This document shows positions 1 to 10,379 of a DNA stretch of 64,000 nt, piece by piece. The notes below the pieces were generated by a model. It was not told where the DNA came from, did not search any database, and was given only the letters and a program-made list of their open reading frames with translations. Origin of the DNA: Serendipita indica DSM 11827. Lineage: Eukaryota > Basidiomycota > Agaricomycetes > Sebacinales > Serendipitaceae. How positions within the stretch are numbered: position 1 is the first letter of the stretch; the number at the start of each line of letters is the position of its first letter. The stretch spans positions 62,001 to 126,000 of the forward strand of contig CAJVGD010000028.1 in NCBI GenBank assembly GCA_910890315.1, in the 5' to 3' direction. A program made the translations under genes and the position numbers.

Positions 1-2103
1 TCAACTGCTCCTCCAGCTCTGTCTTGTTAAGCTGTGGGAGCGGGCTGCTCCAGCCAATACCAGTCCCCCAATCCGCACCATATCCAGCCGACGCACCACT
101 CAACGACGCCGTCGTAGCATTAACCGAACTTGCAGCTATTGAAGTAGACCCCCAACTCGTCGGACTCGCCGGGGAGAGTAAATTCGCAATCGAATGCGTG
201 CTCACCGCCAGAAGGGACGTAGAATGACTCTGCTGAGGGGGCTGCGCTGTCGCGAGGTGGAAAATAGCGCGGAATGTCTGTGGATATAGCATTGGTTTGT
301 CGGAAAACTGCGTAATGGGCAGAATTGGTTCTGCACCCTGCGGTGATCCAAAATCGTGCGCCTTCACGCTCCGCGAACTCGTCATGCTCATCGGTCCCGA
401 AAAGGGAGGCGGAGGATCGAATGCGCTACTCGTACTCGCGCTGGGGTGCAAACTATGGTCGTACGCACCGCCCTTTGTCAGCAATTGCGGCGTCTTGGAG
501 GGCGAGTCGTGGTACCTCGAGCGCTCAATTCGAGACCGTGAAGACGGAAGAGAGGCAAAGACGCCCGCAAGGGATGCAAGACCGCTTTCAAAGAGCTCGC
601 GGTAGATCAGCAACGCCCCGAATGCACGGTTGACATCTCCTGGACCAGAGAACCCATGCTTTTTCGACGAATCTGATTGGGATGCTGAGGTTGTTTTGGC
701 ATTGTGCGTGCTCACGGGCTCGCTATATTGCAGTACACTCGAAATGTAATTCGCAATATCATTAGACGCGGCTGTGACGAGCTTGACGAGCGGTTTATTC
801 GTCGGGACGTGCGTCGAGAACCCAATGTGGCCGCCGTTTGCCGAGCCAGATTGAGGGGCATGGTAAATGGTGGAGAGGGTAGACGTCCGTTCGATCCTTG
901 CGGCGCTCTTGGAGAGCGAAGCTGGAAACGAAGGGGTGATGGACGCCTCGGGGGAGACACTATGATCGATCCCCGGTTCACGCTCTTCGATGACGGCAAG
1001 CGTGACACCAAAGAGTTTTGCAGCAAGTCTTCGGACGACGTCTCTCGCCTCAACTGTCGACTTGCCGTCCTTGTCCCACCCAACGCCATCGCCGGCTACC
1101 GCGGCACTCTGCGGTTGAGCTGCGATACCCGAACTGCTTCCCAAGAGCGCCATGAGGGGATTGGATGGATTCGACGTGTTGACGAGGAAGCGAGAGGGAT
1201 CGCGGAGGGCTGGCATGATGTACCCCAAGATGAGTGAAACGTGCTGATAATAGATATGAGGTGCATGCGTGGCAATTTGGACGAGGATCAATACGCCGGC
1301 AATTCTCGCGTGAGACGCTAAAATCTTTTCCTTCACGGGCTTGGGCGGTGTAGGCTTGCCTGGCGTTGCCGTCGTCGCGGTTTGCTGCGACTGTCGAGCG
1401 ATGGTGAGATCACGATTCGCTGTACCACTCCATTCGCCCTCCTTCTCTTTCATGAGATTGACGGCGTGTTGAATCTCAAACTCCATGACGTTGTCTGCAA
1501 CCACCTGTCCTCCTACACGGAGAATGGCTCCATATGTCTGAGACGCGGCGGCCATAACCGACAGATTTGGGTCTGGTAATAGATTCTTGAGATATCTCTG
1601 CAGCCGGTAAAGAAAGTTTTTGTTGGACGTTGCGCTTGGATTTGAAGTATGCGAGGCGGGTGCGGTGGTAGGATGGGCGTCGTCGGAAGGAGATAGAAGT
1701 AGTTTGTCTGCGTAGATCTTTCAGCATTGTATTTGAGAGTGTAGCCAGTGAGACATACCGATAGCCGCAATGCCTACCAGTTTCTCCTGGGCAGTATCGC
1801 TCATCGCTGTGAGCGGGACCAGAACCTTATTAATAATATCGTTCCAAAACGACTCTCCGTCGTCTGATTTGCCGCTTGCAAGGCTGCTTCGCACCTGTAA
1901 ACCACACCACCGCTCAGCCCAGCCCTCTTCCACTCGATAAATAAGCGTACATAGTCTTGAAAGCGTTGAAGACCATGTTCTCGTGTCGATTCCTCGCTGT
2001 ATTTCGACGTTTATCAGCCAACCACTCTCATACTTGGAGTCAATTCGACGCACGGGGATCTGAGTTCACCGAGAATTGTGTTTAGAATGTCCGTATCCGC
2101 CAT
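1..2103 (-). CDS. TOR: TOR kinase, N-terminal HEAT-repeat part (partial)
   Basis: This is the beginning of the target-of-rapamycin kinase, the catalytic scaffold of TORC1/TORC2 that couples nutrients to growth. It starts at 2103 (MADTDILNTIL) and leaves the window at base 1 without a stop, so the FAT, FRB and kinase domains lie outside. Introns are read at 1997-2053, 1895-1950 and 1708-1758. Splicing gives the TOR-typical N-terminal blocks: EKLVGIAAIDKLL, then DPNLSVMAAASQTYG, GGQVVADNVMEFEIQ, and ILVQIATHAPHIYYQHV followed by an LRDP motif. These match the HEAT repeats that in TOR proteins precede the Raptor-binding region. Ser/Thr/Gln/Pro-rich linkers separate the repeats, for example around 1340-1400 and 560-900. 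The family call rests on the order and spacing of these motifs; ATM/TEL1 was considered and fits worse. Confidence 0.85.
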
Positions 2104-2400
2104 TTGACACCGTCCAAATGGCCTCTACGTCTCCTCGTTTGGCGTCTGAAGGTTAGAGCTCGGGTCCAAGGTTTACGTGAAGGTTGAACACTGACTACAC
2201 CCGCCTCTATCTCCCAGCGCTCGGATCATCCGCTTAGGGAAGATTAGAATTCCCAGCAGTGTCTACACTCCTATACTGCTCATTACACTCTACACGCGGT
2301 CTCCGACGATCGCCTGGCCTTATGGTTCTATGGACGAGACAGCTGAGAGGACTATCAAGAGTAAATAGACACCATCTACTCTCAAGAAGTGTCCATTCAC

Positions 2401-5400
2401 ATGCGTCTCAATCCACATATTCACGATGCAAGTCCTATATTGGATGACGACGTGCACTCATCCTTTACAGCCTGGTTCATTTGGGCTCCACTCGTCTCTG
2501 CTTCTGCTCTCTTTCTAGCAGCAACAACCTCGGCAGATTACAAGGCAGTTCGACGTCATTTCACAGACTCAACGGGCGAAAGCGTACGTCTAGTTGAACA
2601 GGCATTTTGGTTCTAATTATTTTTCAGAAGAAGACTTCAAAGAAGGAGCACTCCACAGAAGATGAATGGACCAAACCGTTGACCTCTCTCTTTGGTCTAG
2701 ACGCACCCGAGGTAGGTTACTCTGCTTGTCGAAACACAGTACTAACTCTGAATCAGGAGCCAAAACATGAAGAACAAGTATGTCCCGAAATGCACGACAC
2801 ACGAATCTGAAACCTCCATAGACTGGCCTCGGTTGGCGTGGCCTCCAATTTGTCCGCGACTCGCTTAGCCTCGACGCAATCCCCTCGATAACCGCATCCT
2901 GGATATGGCCAGAATCAATCGTAAACCTCCAATCTCGCATTCAAGCCCTCCTCGTCGCAATCGGGAGAGGTCCCGGCTCGCTCTATGCTGAAATCGTGGA
3001 AGAATCCAAGAATGCACCAGAGATGAACTGGGACGCACGCGTTCGGCTCGGAGAAGATTTGTGCGTTGCTGAAAAGGCATACCTCCGCGAACGCAAGCGA
3101 CGGATGAAGACGTCTTTTGCCAACTTTCTTGGCGTGGATGAAAAGGAAATTCATCCAGAGGATATCCCCATCGTAGCTATTGCGGCGTCAGGAGGAGGTG
3201 CGTTTCTTCTTTTGAAGTATACCCCCTGTTGACAAACACAGGATATCGGGCTATGACCAACACTGCTGGCTCGCTTGTTGGAGCAAAGGAGATGGGTCTC
3301 TTGGATTGTATAACCTATATGGCCGGCATATCCGGGAGCTGTTGGGCGCTCGGCGTGCTCTATTCTGGAATTCCTGCTGTCAAAGGATCGGTACCGGACC
3401 CGCGTAGGGCCGCAGAACATATCAAGGATAGGGTATCCAAAACCTTTTTCGACACTGTCACCTTGGATCTCCTCACTACGCCTCCAACAAACAAGGTAAA
3501 AAACCGCTCCCAACACGGATTGCGCTGACTCTGCACAGTATCTACTATCTGGGCTACTCCTGAAAGTAACAGCTCCACTAGGATCGGTATCTTTAACAGA
3601 CATCTATGGAACACTTATCTCTTCTCGACTCTTCGTCCCATCGGACCTAGACGCCTTGGATCCAGACAATCTCTCCCTGCACAAATTCCGGCGCTTCGTG
3701 GATAGTGGAGCGATGCCACTTCCAATCTTTACCGCTATCCAACACGGTACGTATTCCATATTTGTCAAACGCCACTCAAATTGCAACCAGAAATCCCGCC
3801 TGATACCCAAAAGTCTTTGACAGAAGTAGAAGAACAACGAGATTATCTAGTCGATTCGACTCGATATAACATGCTCAAACAAGAAGAACAAGACCTACAG
3901 AGCAAGACGCGTTGGCTCTGGTACGAGTTTACGCCGTACGAAGTAGGATGCGACGAACTCGGTGTACGTCTTTTTTTCGGGATGATCAGCTTCGCTGATC
4001 CTTTGCAGGCATGGGTTCCGAGCTGGAGCTTTGGCCGTCAATTTGAGAATGGGCAAAACGTGGAAAGAAGAGTGAGTGGTTATTCGGCTGTTCCCCGCAA
4101 GATTCTTACTGCAGCTAGCCCGAACTGAGCTTTACAATTCTATCCGGGTACGTGCGCGTCAATTGCGCAGACCTTTACTCACGTTCGTAGCATATACGCA
4201 TCGGCGTTTTGCGCCACTCTCAAGGCACGTACTCAACCAGCTAACGTACAGCTTTTAATCCGTACCAGGACTACTTTCAAGAAGCCCAACCCTTGCTGCG
4301 ACAGCTTCCATGGTCTCTGTACTCGTGGATCGCCGAAGTGATCGATGAGAACAAAGAAGACTTTGGTGCCATTCACCCCGTCGTTCCGAATCAGGTACCT
4401 CTACTACCACGCGCGGGCGACGCTCACCCGTTGTAGCTACCCAATTTTGTCAAAGGACTGGATGGCCAACTTCGTGAAGGTAGTCCTGCTGATATAACAA
4501 CACGAGATACTTTGGGTTTCATGGTGAGTATATATTTCATCTCCGCTGATCGTGCTGAAGATGTCTAGGACGCAGGAGGTTCGTGACTACCATCTTGGAA
4601 GATATTCATCCCAACCAATGATAGCCGAGCTCAATATTCCATACTATCCCCTTTTGCGACGGGATGTCGACTGTATCATTGCCCTCGATGCGAGCGCCGA
4701 CTCGCAAGATCTCTGGTTTACACGAGCAGAAGGTATGTGACAGTTTCCTTACAAAGAACAGACAATTTATTGTCTCCAGAATACGCAAATCGCAGAGGAC
4801 TTTCCACATGGCCCAAAGGCGCTCATTGGCCCATCGAGCTCAACTCGCCTGAATCACCCAAGGATGGAAATGGCAAATCAAATGGTTCAAGAGGCAGAGA
4901 CGAAGAGTCGACCAATGCGAACCGACGCCTCGCCGAGTCTCAGGAGAGTCAGGTCAGAGAACAGACGGAGCGTCAGAAGCAGCAGGACCAGAGGGAGATT
5001 CCGGAGCGCAGCGATGGAAGTCAGGTGGAGATGGAACCCAAACCTGCCCCAGCAGAGAGTTCATCAACTATCCCTGAAGGTATGCTCTTCGTTTTCAGCA
5101 AACAGTACCTGACCATCCACAGGAACGGACACCCCCAACAACCTAGAACAACAGCCACTGCAAGCCGTCTCAATTTGGATCGGATCATCCAAAGACGCAG
5201 ACGCGGAACAGTCACGGTTCGAGGATCTCACAGAAGAGCAGCTGGCTCAACGTGATGGGATCGGAATCGTATACATGCCGCTTATCCCCAATGCAAATGT
5301 AGCTCCTGGATGGGACCCATCCACAATCTCGACGTGGAGGCGTGAAATGGATCCGCGCGAGACGGAGAATCTGCTTAGCGTGGCCAAGGTATGCGCTGCT

Positions 5401-5547
5401 CTTTTAATGGGAGACGAACAACCGACTGATGCGTGGTAGGCAAACTTTATGGAGGGCGACGAAAAGATTCGGAGACTGCTTAGAGCCATGTGGCTTCGTA
5501 AACGACGTGAGCGAGAGTGGAGCATCATCGTCGATTACGACAGCTAG
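2401..5547 (+). CDS. Cytosolic phospholipase A2-like / lysophospholipase (PLA2c domain)
   Basis: Multi-exon gene for a Ser-Asp dyad phospholipase of the cPLA2 group, which releases fatty acids from glycerophospholipids. The oxyanion Gly motif IAASGGG is split by an intron near 3200-3241 and continues as YRAM. The nucleophile motif is AGISGSCWAL (near 3325). The block WYEFTPYEVG...AWVPSWSFG (3915-4040) is diagnostic for the PLA2c fold. The Asp block is DAGAELNIPYYPLL...CIIALDASAD (4560-4710). The C-terminus has a charged, coiled-coil-like insert (4860-5080). Near the N-terminus one hydrophobic segment (FTAWFIWAPLVSASALFLA, 2463-2520) suggests a membrane anchor. Start at 2401 is uncertain: an ATG at 2321 begins an Arg-rich, presequence-like peptide in another frame that would need a splice to join. 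About ten introns of 43-55 nt are read. Confidence 0.85.
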
Positions 5548-5617
5548 AGGCAGCTATTGAACGACATATTTCCCCTCACTAGACTTTATTCTTTCTATAC
5601 CCCAATAGAGGCGTCGT

Positions 5618-5949
5618 CTAAACATCCACTTCATTCAACTCGCTCGCCTTTTTGAGAACGGGATTCTGCGAGGGTTATTAGTTGTAGTGATACCCGTTTG
5701 GCGCGGAGAACAGACCTTGTTACTCTGAACAATCTCGACAGCCGGATTCTCCTCGTCGCCGTTGCGACTGATCTATATATCGTCAGCACCAATTCTATTC
5801 CATGAATGATTGCATACGGTGTTTCCATTCTTACTTGTGATGCTCGTATGCTCTGCGTGAACAGCTTTGACCGTCCCAGTAGGGTGGCTGCTGCCCCAGT
5901 TCCAGGAAACCTTGTCGCCTTGTTTAAGATTTTGGGGTGCTTTCGACAT
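5618..5949 (-). CDS. Small Tudor-like protein, DUF2945 (hypervirulence-associated HVA1 family)
   Basis: Short three-exon gene, about 75 codons. It reads MSKAPQNLKQGDKVSWNWG, then TGTVKAVHAEHTSITSKNGN, then after an intron ISRNGDEENPAVEIVQ, and after a second intron NPVLKKASELNEVDV. The order GDKVxWxxG, G-T-V, SRxGDEENPAV and VxKxASEL is the DUF2945 / hypervirulence-associated protein TUDOR pattern. The family is widespread in fungi and bacteria with no firm biochemical role. There is no signal peptide, so it is likely cytosolic or nuclear. It is convergent with the phospholipase gene, with about 70 bases between the stops. Confidence 0.85.
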
Positions 5950-6079
5950 GGTGAATTGTTGCTGTTGGATTGCACGTCGGTCTGTATTTATGTCGCAGAG
6001 TTGTATTGTGACGACAAGTGGAGTGCCTCGGTGTGGATCGTCGATCTCCGATCTACTCTATAATCGCTTTGTCGTCAGG

Positions 6080-6800
6080 TCCCGCCCTCTTTTCGTGTAC
6101 CACAACCCGTGGACGACTATTCGCCGTAGTACTCTGGACGACAACACGTTTTGATCGACGGCTCTGCCCCGGGCATCGGTGTGATTGGGGTGTACGTACC
6201 CTCCTTTAGGATTTTAATCCCTCTCATATGTCTCTAGGAATCCACAAGACAACTTGTTTACCGAGATTGACTTTCACCAAACAGAGGATTGGTCGATGCC
6301 TCGCGTCGACTATCCATGGGACAAGGTATGGTCGTAAACCGGACGTAGAGTGGCCATAAAACGAGTTACAGTGAATTGGTTCCATTTCATTTGCGACCTT
6401 TACCCCATTCGTGGCACCAATATGTCTTCCCTCGAGTTGGTTCCCGCGCCGCGACTCTCCAGTGACACACGTACGTCCAGGTGTTGGCCTTCTAATGTAT
6501 AGTGACGACACTTCCAAGACAATTGGTGCTTCGAACTCGACCCAGCACCAAATCCTCACTGCCCGCATCCTACAGACGTCGTTGGTCAGTGATTCCCTGG
6601 AATGTCAGAAGAAGAGCGAGCACAATTTCTTGACCAGATTTTATACAAACGTTCCTCATTGTGGAGCTTTCGGTGCTATCTCGTGCGCCTCTCGTCGCAA
6701 TCATCGATCAGCCTAATTATCCCAACAGGGATCTACATTAAGGGAATTTATCCACCTTTGGTGAAATTTATAGCCATGGTGGTACTGGTAAGTCTGGCTT
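6080..6800 (+). other. Coding traces of an unrecognised, probably broken gene
   Basis: Several protein-like stretches occur on the plus strand but I cannot join them into one frame. They are LIDGSAPGIGVIG near 6150, DNLFTEIDFHQTEDWSMPR near 6247-6305, PLPHSWHQYVFPRVG near 6400-6450, DNWCFELDPAPNPHCPHP near 6514-6570, and SEEERAQFLDQILYKRSSLW near 6600-6665. A hydrophobic segment follows near 6720-6800. Possible introns lie at 6192-6238 and 6327-6371. The codon-like composition suggests a real or recently dead gene, possibly with a terminal membrane segment. No family is recognised. Confidence 0.3.
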
Positions 6801-7630
6801 GACGTCCGTGGATCGTCATAGGGCTGAACTGGGGTCGAGGTGGGCAACTGGGTTTCAACGGTTTATGTCACCGTCATCGCATTTAAGATGGTAACGACCC
6901 GAGGCGAAGACAAGCCTAGTGTGCGTTGATCTCTTGTCCGCGCTGTTCGTCCTAACGTGATGGGCGTTCATAGAGTATAAACATATTCCTTGGTATTCCC
7001 CTCGTACTCTATTCACTCTCATTGAGCCGATCTATGCTGCCAGGAATGTCCGAGAAGGTGTAGATAGTGGCTCACGGTGCTGTTTATCAACGCGTGGGAG
7101 GTGTTGAAGTGTGAACGAATCTGGCACGTGAGAATACGGTGTAGTCTAGGTCTGTGTTGTTTACTATGCCTGGTATGCCTGAGAATGCGGCGGTGGAGTG
7201 GGTTATATCTCCATCTTGGTGTTGCTGTCTGGGATGTACGGAGTGCGGAGGATATTATACAAATGTCCACGGTCGCCTTGTTCCAATATGGTCATAGACT
7301 CTATGGGCGCTAGACGTCGAGGCGAGGTCGACGGCATATATGAGGGCGGTGCCTGACTACAACAACAAACCCCCCAAGCTTGGTTCCTTCCGTCGCCGCC
7401 TTTCTCTCTCTCCCGTGCGTATAATTCTCTAGAAATTCGTAGACTCCTCTGGCTTACATCAACTTGGCTAGTTAGGCTCTTTGGAAGCCTTGTCCATTCT
7501 TTGCGGTCGCTGCGCGCGCAACCAATCGACAACTCCCTCTTTTCCAGTGCTTTGATAGCCAAGTGCTGCCGCATTCTTTCACTCATACTCGACAATCTAT
7601 CGCTAATACTCCCTCGTCCGTTCATCTACC
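6801..7630. other. Intergenic / upstream region of the secreted repeat-protein gene
   Basis: I see no gene-like frame here. The last 250 bases, with pyrimidine-rich tracts near 7390-7420 and 7560-7620, are the likely promoter and 5' leader of the gene at 7631. Confidence 0.4.
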
Positions 7631-9521
7631 ATGAAGTTTTCTCTTTCGAGCGCCCTCATCGCCCTCGTCCTCTCCGGCTCTGCACTTGCCAACGGTTTCG
7701 AGGTAAGCTCGACTTGCACACGTCTTTACAAAGTCTTGTACCGACTCTTTACGTCTACAGGCTCGCGAGCCCCGTTATCAACAACACCAACAACAGCAGG
7801 TCCGCACCGTGACGATCCACGACACCGTTGTCCGAACAGCCACTGCTACTGTCACCGTGACCGCTGCAGGTGCACAGTGCACACTCGGAGGTGCCCCAGC
7901 CGCCATCACCACCAGCCCAGCTAACAACAACAATAACAACGGCGGAGTGCAGCAAAACCAGAACAATCAAGGAAATCTGGGTGGCGGCAACGTCTCTGTA
8001 CGTCCCACGACGTCCCGCGCGGCAAATGTTGCCGATGCTCCCACGCAAACGACGACCCGGACTACGCCAAAGGGTAACCATTTCGGCCACCATAACAATC
8101 ATAACGGTCAACAACAACAACACAATTCGGCCAATGGCGGCAACAATGCCAATACCGGAAACGGCCAGGGGCAAACGTCGACTCCCCCGCCACCAGCGGC
8201 TACCTCGACGACGGCTGCTAGTGTTGCAGATGTTGGATCGGGTGGTACGCGTGGTGGGAATGGTGTTGCGACTGTCACCGATATCGTGACTTCGACTGCC
8301 TTTTTCACGACCACCGTCGACCCACCACAGTCGACTACGACGGCCGACGCCGGCATCGCCAACAATGGCGGTAATGGTGGCAATAACAACAACGGTGGCA
8401 ACAATGGTCAGAATGGCCAGAATGGTGGTCAGAATAACGGTGGCCAGAACAACGGTGGAAACAACGGTGGCCAGAATGGTGGCAACAATGGTCAGAATGG
8501 TGGCAATAACGGTCAGAATGGTGACCAGAATAACGGTGGAAACAACGGTGGCAACAACGGTGGCCAGAACAATGGAAACAACGGTGGCCAGAACAACGGA
8601 AACAACGGTCAAAATGGTGGAAATAATGGCCAGAACAACGGAAACAACGGTGGAAATGGAGGCCAGAACAACGGTCAAAATGGAGGCCAGAATAACGGAG
8701 GAAACAACGGTGGAAATGGAGGAAACAACGGAAACAACGGAAATAATGGCGGACAGAACAACGGAGGAAACAACGGGAACAACGGAGGAAACAATGGGAA
8801 CAACGGTGGCAACAACAACCAAGATCCCCAGACCTCGTTGACTCTCGACCCGCGCGTGATCATGCCCGGTCTCGCAAAGGACGGTCAAGAAACGCCCACT
8901 CCCGGTCAAGTCAGGTCGTTGACGAGCACGAACAATTTCATCAACTTTTGCCTCACTCAAAAGTACGCAACCATTCTCTAGCTGTCTATTCATACTGACC
9001 ACGTTGGCAGCGTTCCGTTGACCGATGGCAAGCAAATTCGTGAAGGCTCGTGCAACGTCGTTCCAATGGGCCGTATCATTGCCAAGGACAAGCTCCCCTC
9101 TGCCAAATTCGTCTTCCCACGCAACTTTTCCAAGATTCCCGCCAATCAGCCGTTCACCGCCAAGCTCAAGATTCGCAACCTGCAAGCGGGTGCGTTTACG
9201 AATGCGCAGGCCAACTATTACGCTGCGCCGGCCGAGGTGAACAACCAGGGCATCTTGATCGGACACTCGCACTTGGTCATTGAGCCCATCAAGTCGCTCG
9301 ACGATACCGACCCAACGGATCCAACCAAGTTTGCGTTTTTCAAGGGCTTGAATGCGCCGCTCGACGGCGAGAGCACGCTCTCGACTACGTTGGACAAGGG
9401 TCTCCCTCCGGGTGTCTACCGCATGTTCAGCATCAACACGGCTGCTAACCATCAACCTGCGCTCGGTTCAATTGCGCAACACGGTAGCTTTGACGATGGA
9501 GTCTATTTTACGGCCGAATAA
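7631..9521 (+). CDS. Secreted protein with Asn/Gly/Gln repeat and conserved fungal C-terminal domain
   Basis: Three exons: 7631-7702, 7761-8962 and 9011-9521. The protein begins with a signal peptide (MKFSLSSALIALVLSGSALA), so it enters the secretory pathway. A Thr/Val-rich stretch follows (TVTIHDTVVRTATATVTVT), resembling the TVTxTV stretches of fungal surface proteins. Then comes a linker and a long, almost pure Asn-Gly-Gln repeat (8365-8820). The C-terminal about 190 residues form a compact conserved domain with Cys pairs (FINFCLT...EGSCN), the phrase PSAKFVFP, a GHSHLVIE motif and the ending NHQPA..QHGSFDDGVYF. I know this domain only as one common in fungal secreted proteins of unknown function. 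Role is likely extracellular or cell-wall associated (inference). Confidence 0.85.
8365..8820 (+). repeat. Low-complexity coding repeat (Asn-Gly-Gly / Asn-Gly-Gln units)
   Basis: About 450 bases encode irregular iterations of NNGG, NGQNGG and NNGQ inside the secreted protein. Codons are mixed (AAC/AAT, GGT/GGA/GGC), and the 5' half prefers GGT/GGC while the 3' half prefers GGA. The repeat has therefore been stable long enough to diverge, with local block duplications. The opposite strand is open over the whole repeat only as a by-product of the codon bias. Confidence 0.9.
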
Positions 9522-9889
9522 GTATGTTTCCTCCTGCCCTCCATACCCTCCCATTTCCCCATTAGCGAATTCATGTACGAGTTATCGAGTGCCGTGCACT
9601 ACCCCCTCCTCACCCTTTTTTATTCCTATCGTCTATCCCACACCCTCCTTTGGTCGTGTATGCTCCCTGGCAGTGTATTCGACTCTTCCTTGAATCAAGC
9701 TGGCTTCACAATTGCATTTGAACGGCGTGTGAGATTTGCGACGTAAATCATGGAGTCTACATCGATGTACGCTCTATACGAAAACCTGGATTCCGTCTAC
9801 GTGCTGAGTGGACTTGGCAGACTACACAGGTGGGCACTCGAGACGTGGGCCCTCGGCGTCCACTTTACCAACGAGGGCTTGGGATGACT

Positions 9890-10010
9890 AGAGGGGTATT
9901 CAAGTGCATAGTGAGCGACGCGCGAGTAGATAAACAGTTTACAATGGCATCTAAGTTTCATGAAGAAAAGTGGATAACGAGACTCAGGATTGGGAGCTTG
10001 GTCGACCAAA
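9890..10010 (+). pseudogene. Relic of the 3' end of an RHD3/SEY1-like GTPase gene
   Basis: Bases about 9918-9990 align by eye to the end of the GTPase gene (about 14290-14355). The remnant reads ARVDKQFTMASKFHEEKW and the intact copy RVHKEFTMTFKCREEEW. Flanking sequence does not continue the match. It is most simply a decayed fragment of a paralogous copy; no start, GTPase motif or stop context survives. Confidence 0.5.
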
Positions 10011-10323
10011 TCGGGATTTTCCCCCTAATTGAATACATTTCGACTCTCTTCGTTATTATCGCTGTCGCAGAGCTTGATCATATCAAGGAGGACGTCAGCC
10101 TCGGCTTCAGAGGGTTTCGCACAGCGGTTGCTGTACGTTGATAGATTATAGCTTTCGTAGATACATCTCGGGTATCTGCATGTCTGCGTATAAGGGTTAC
10201 CTCTGTGATCCATCGCCAGAGTGTAAGGATTGGCTCACCTTACAGGTCAGAGCCCGGCCGACCAGGTTAGGAATACCTGAGTAACGGGGGTCATAGGTAC
10301 TGTGACGCTTTAGAGGGAAAAGA

Positions 10324-10379
10324 GGGACACTATAGTCTAGTGGTCTGACGGCTAAGTCGGTGCGAATCCGGCTTGTTCC
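10324..10379 (+). other. tRNA-like element lacking the anticodon arm
   Basis: GGGACAC (10324-10330) can pair with TTGTTCC (10373-10379) as an acceptor stem. An A-box-like TAGTCTAGTGG lies at 10333-10343 and a B-box-like GGTGCGAATCC at 10359-10369. GTCGG and CCGGC form a five-pair T arm around TGCGAAT. Only about 15 bases separate the boxes, so there is no room for an anticodon arm. It is a truncated tRNA pseudogene or a tRNA-derived SINE head, not a working elongator tRNA. Confidence 0.35.

Noticed and set aside
1-2103. ATM/TEL1 kinase instead of TOR
   Set aside because: The motif series EKLVGIAAIDKLL, AAASQTYG, EFEIQ and YYQHV...LRDP matches TOR HEAT repeats, and no TAN motif is seen at the start.
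7755-9455. 566-codon minus-strand frame, Val/Ser/Ile-rich
   Set aside because: It is antisense to the Asn/Gly/Gln repeat and exists because those codons read as Val/Thr/Ile codons in reverse; the plus strand has the signal peptide, splice sites and conserved domain.
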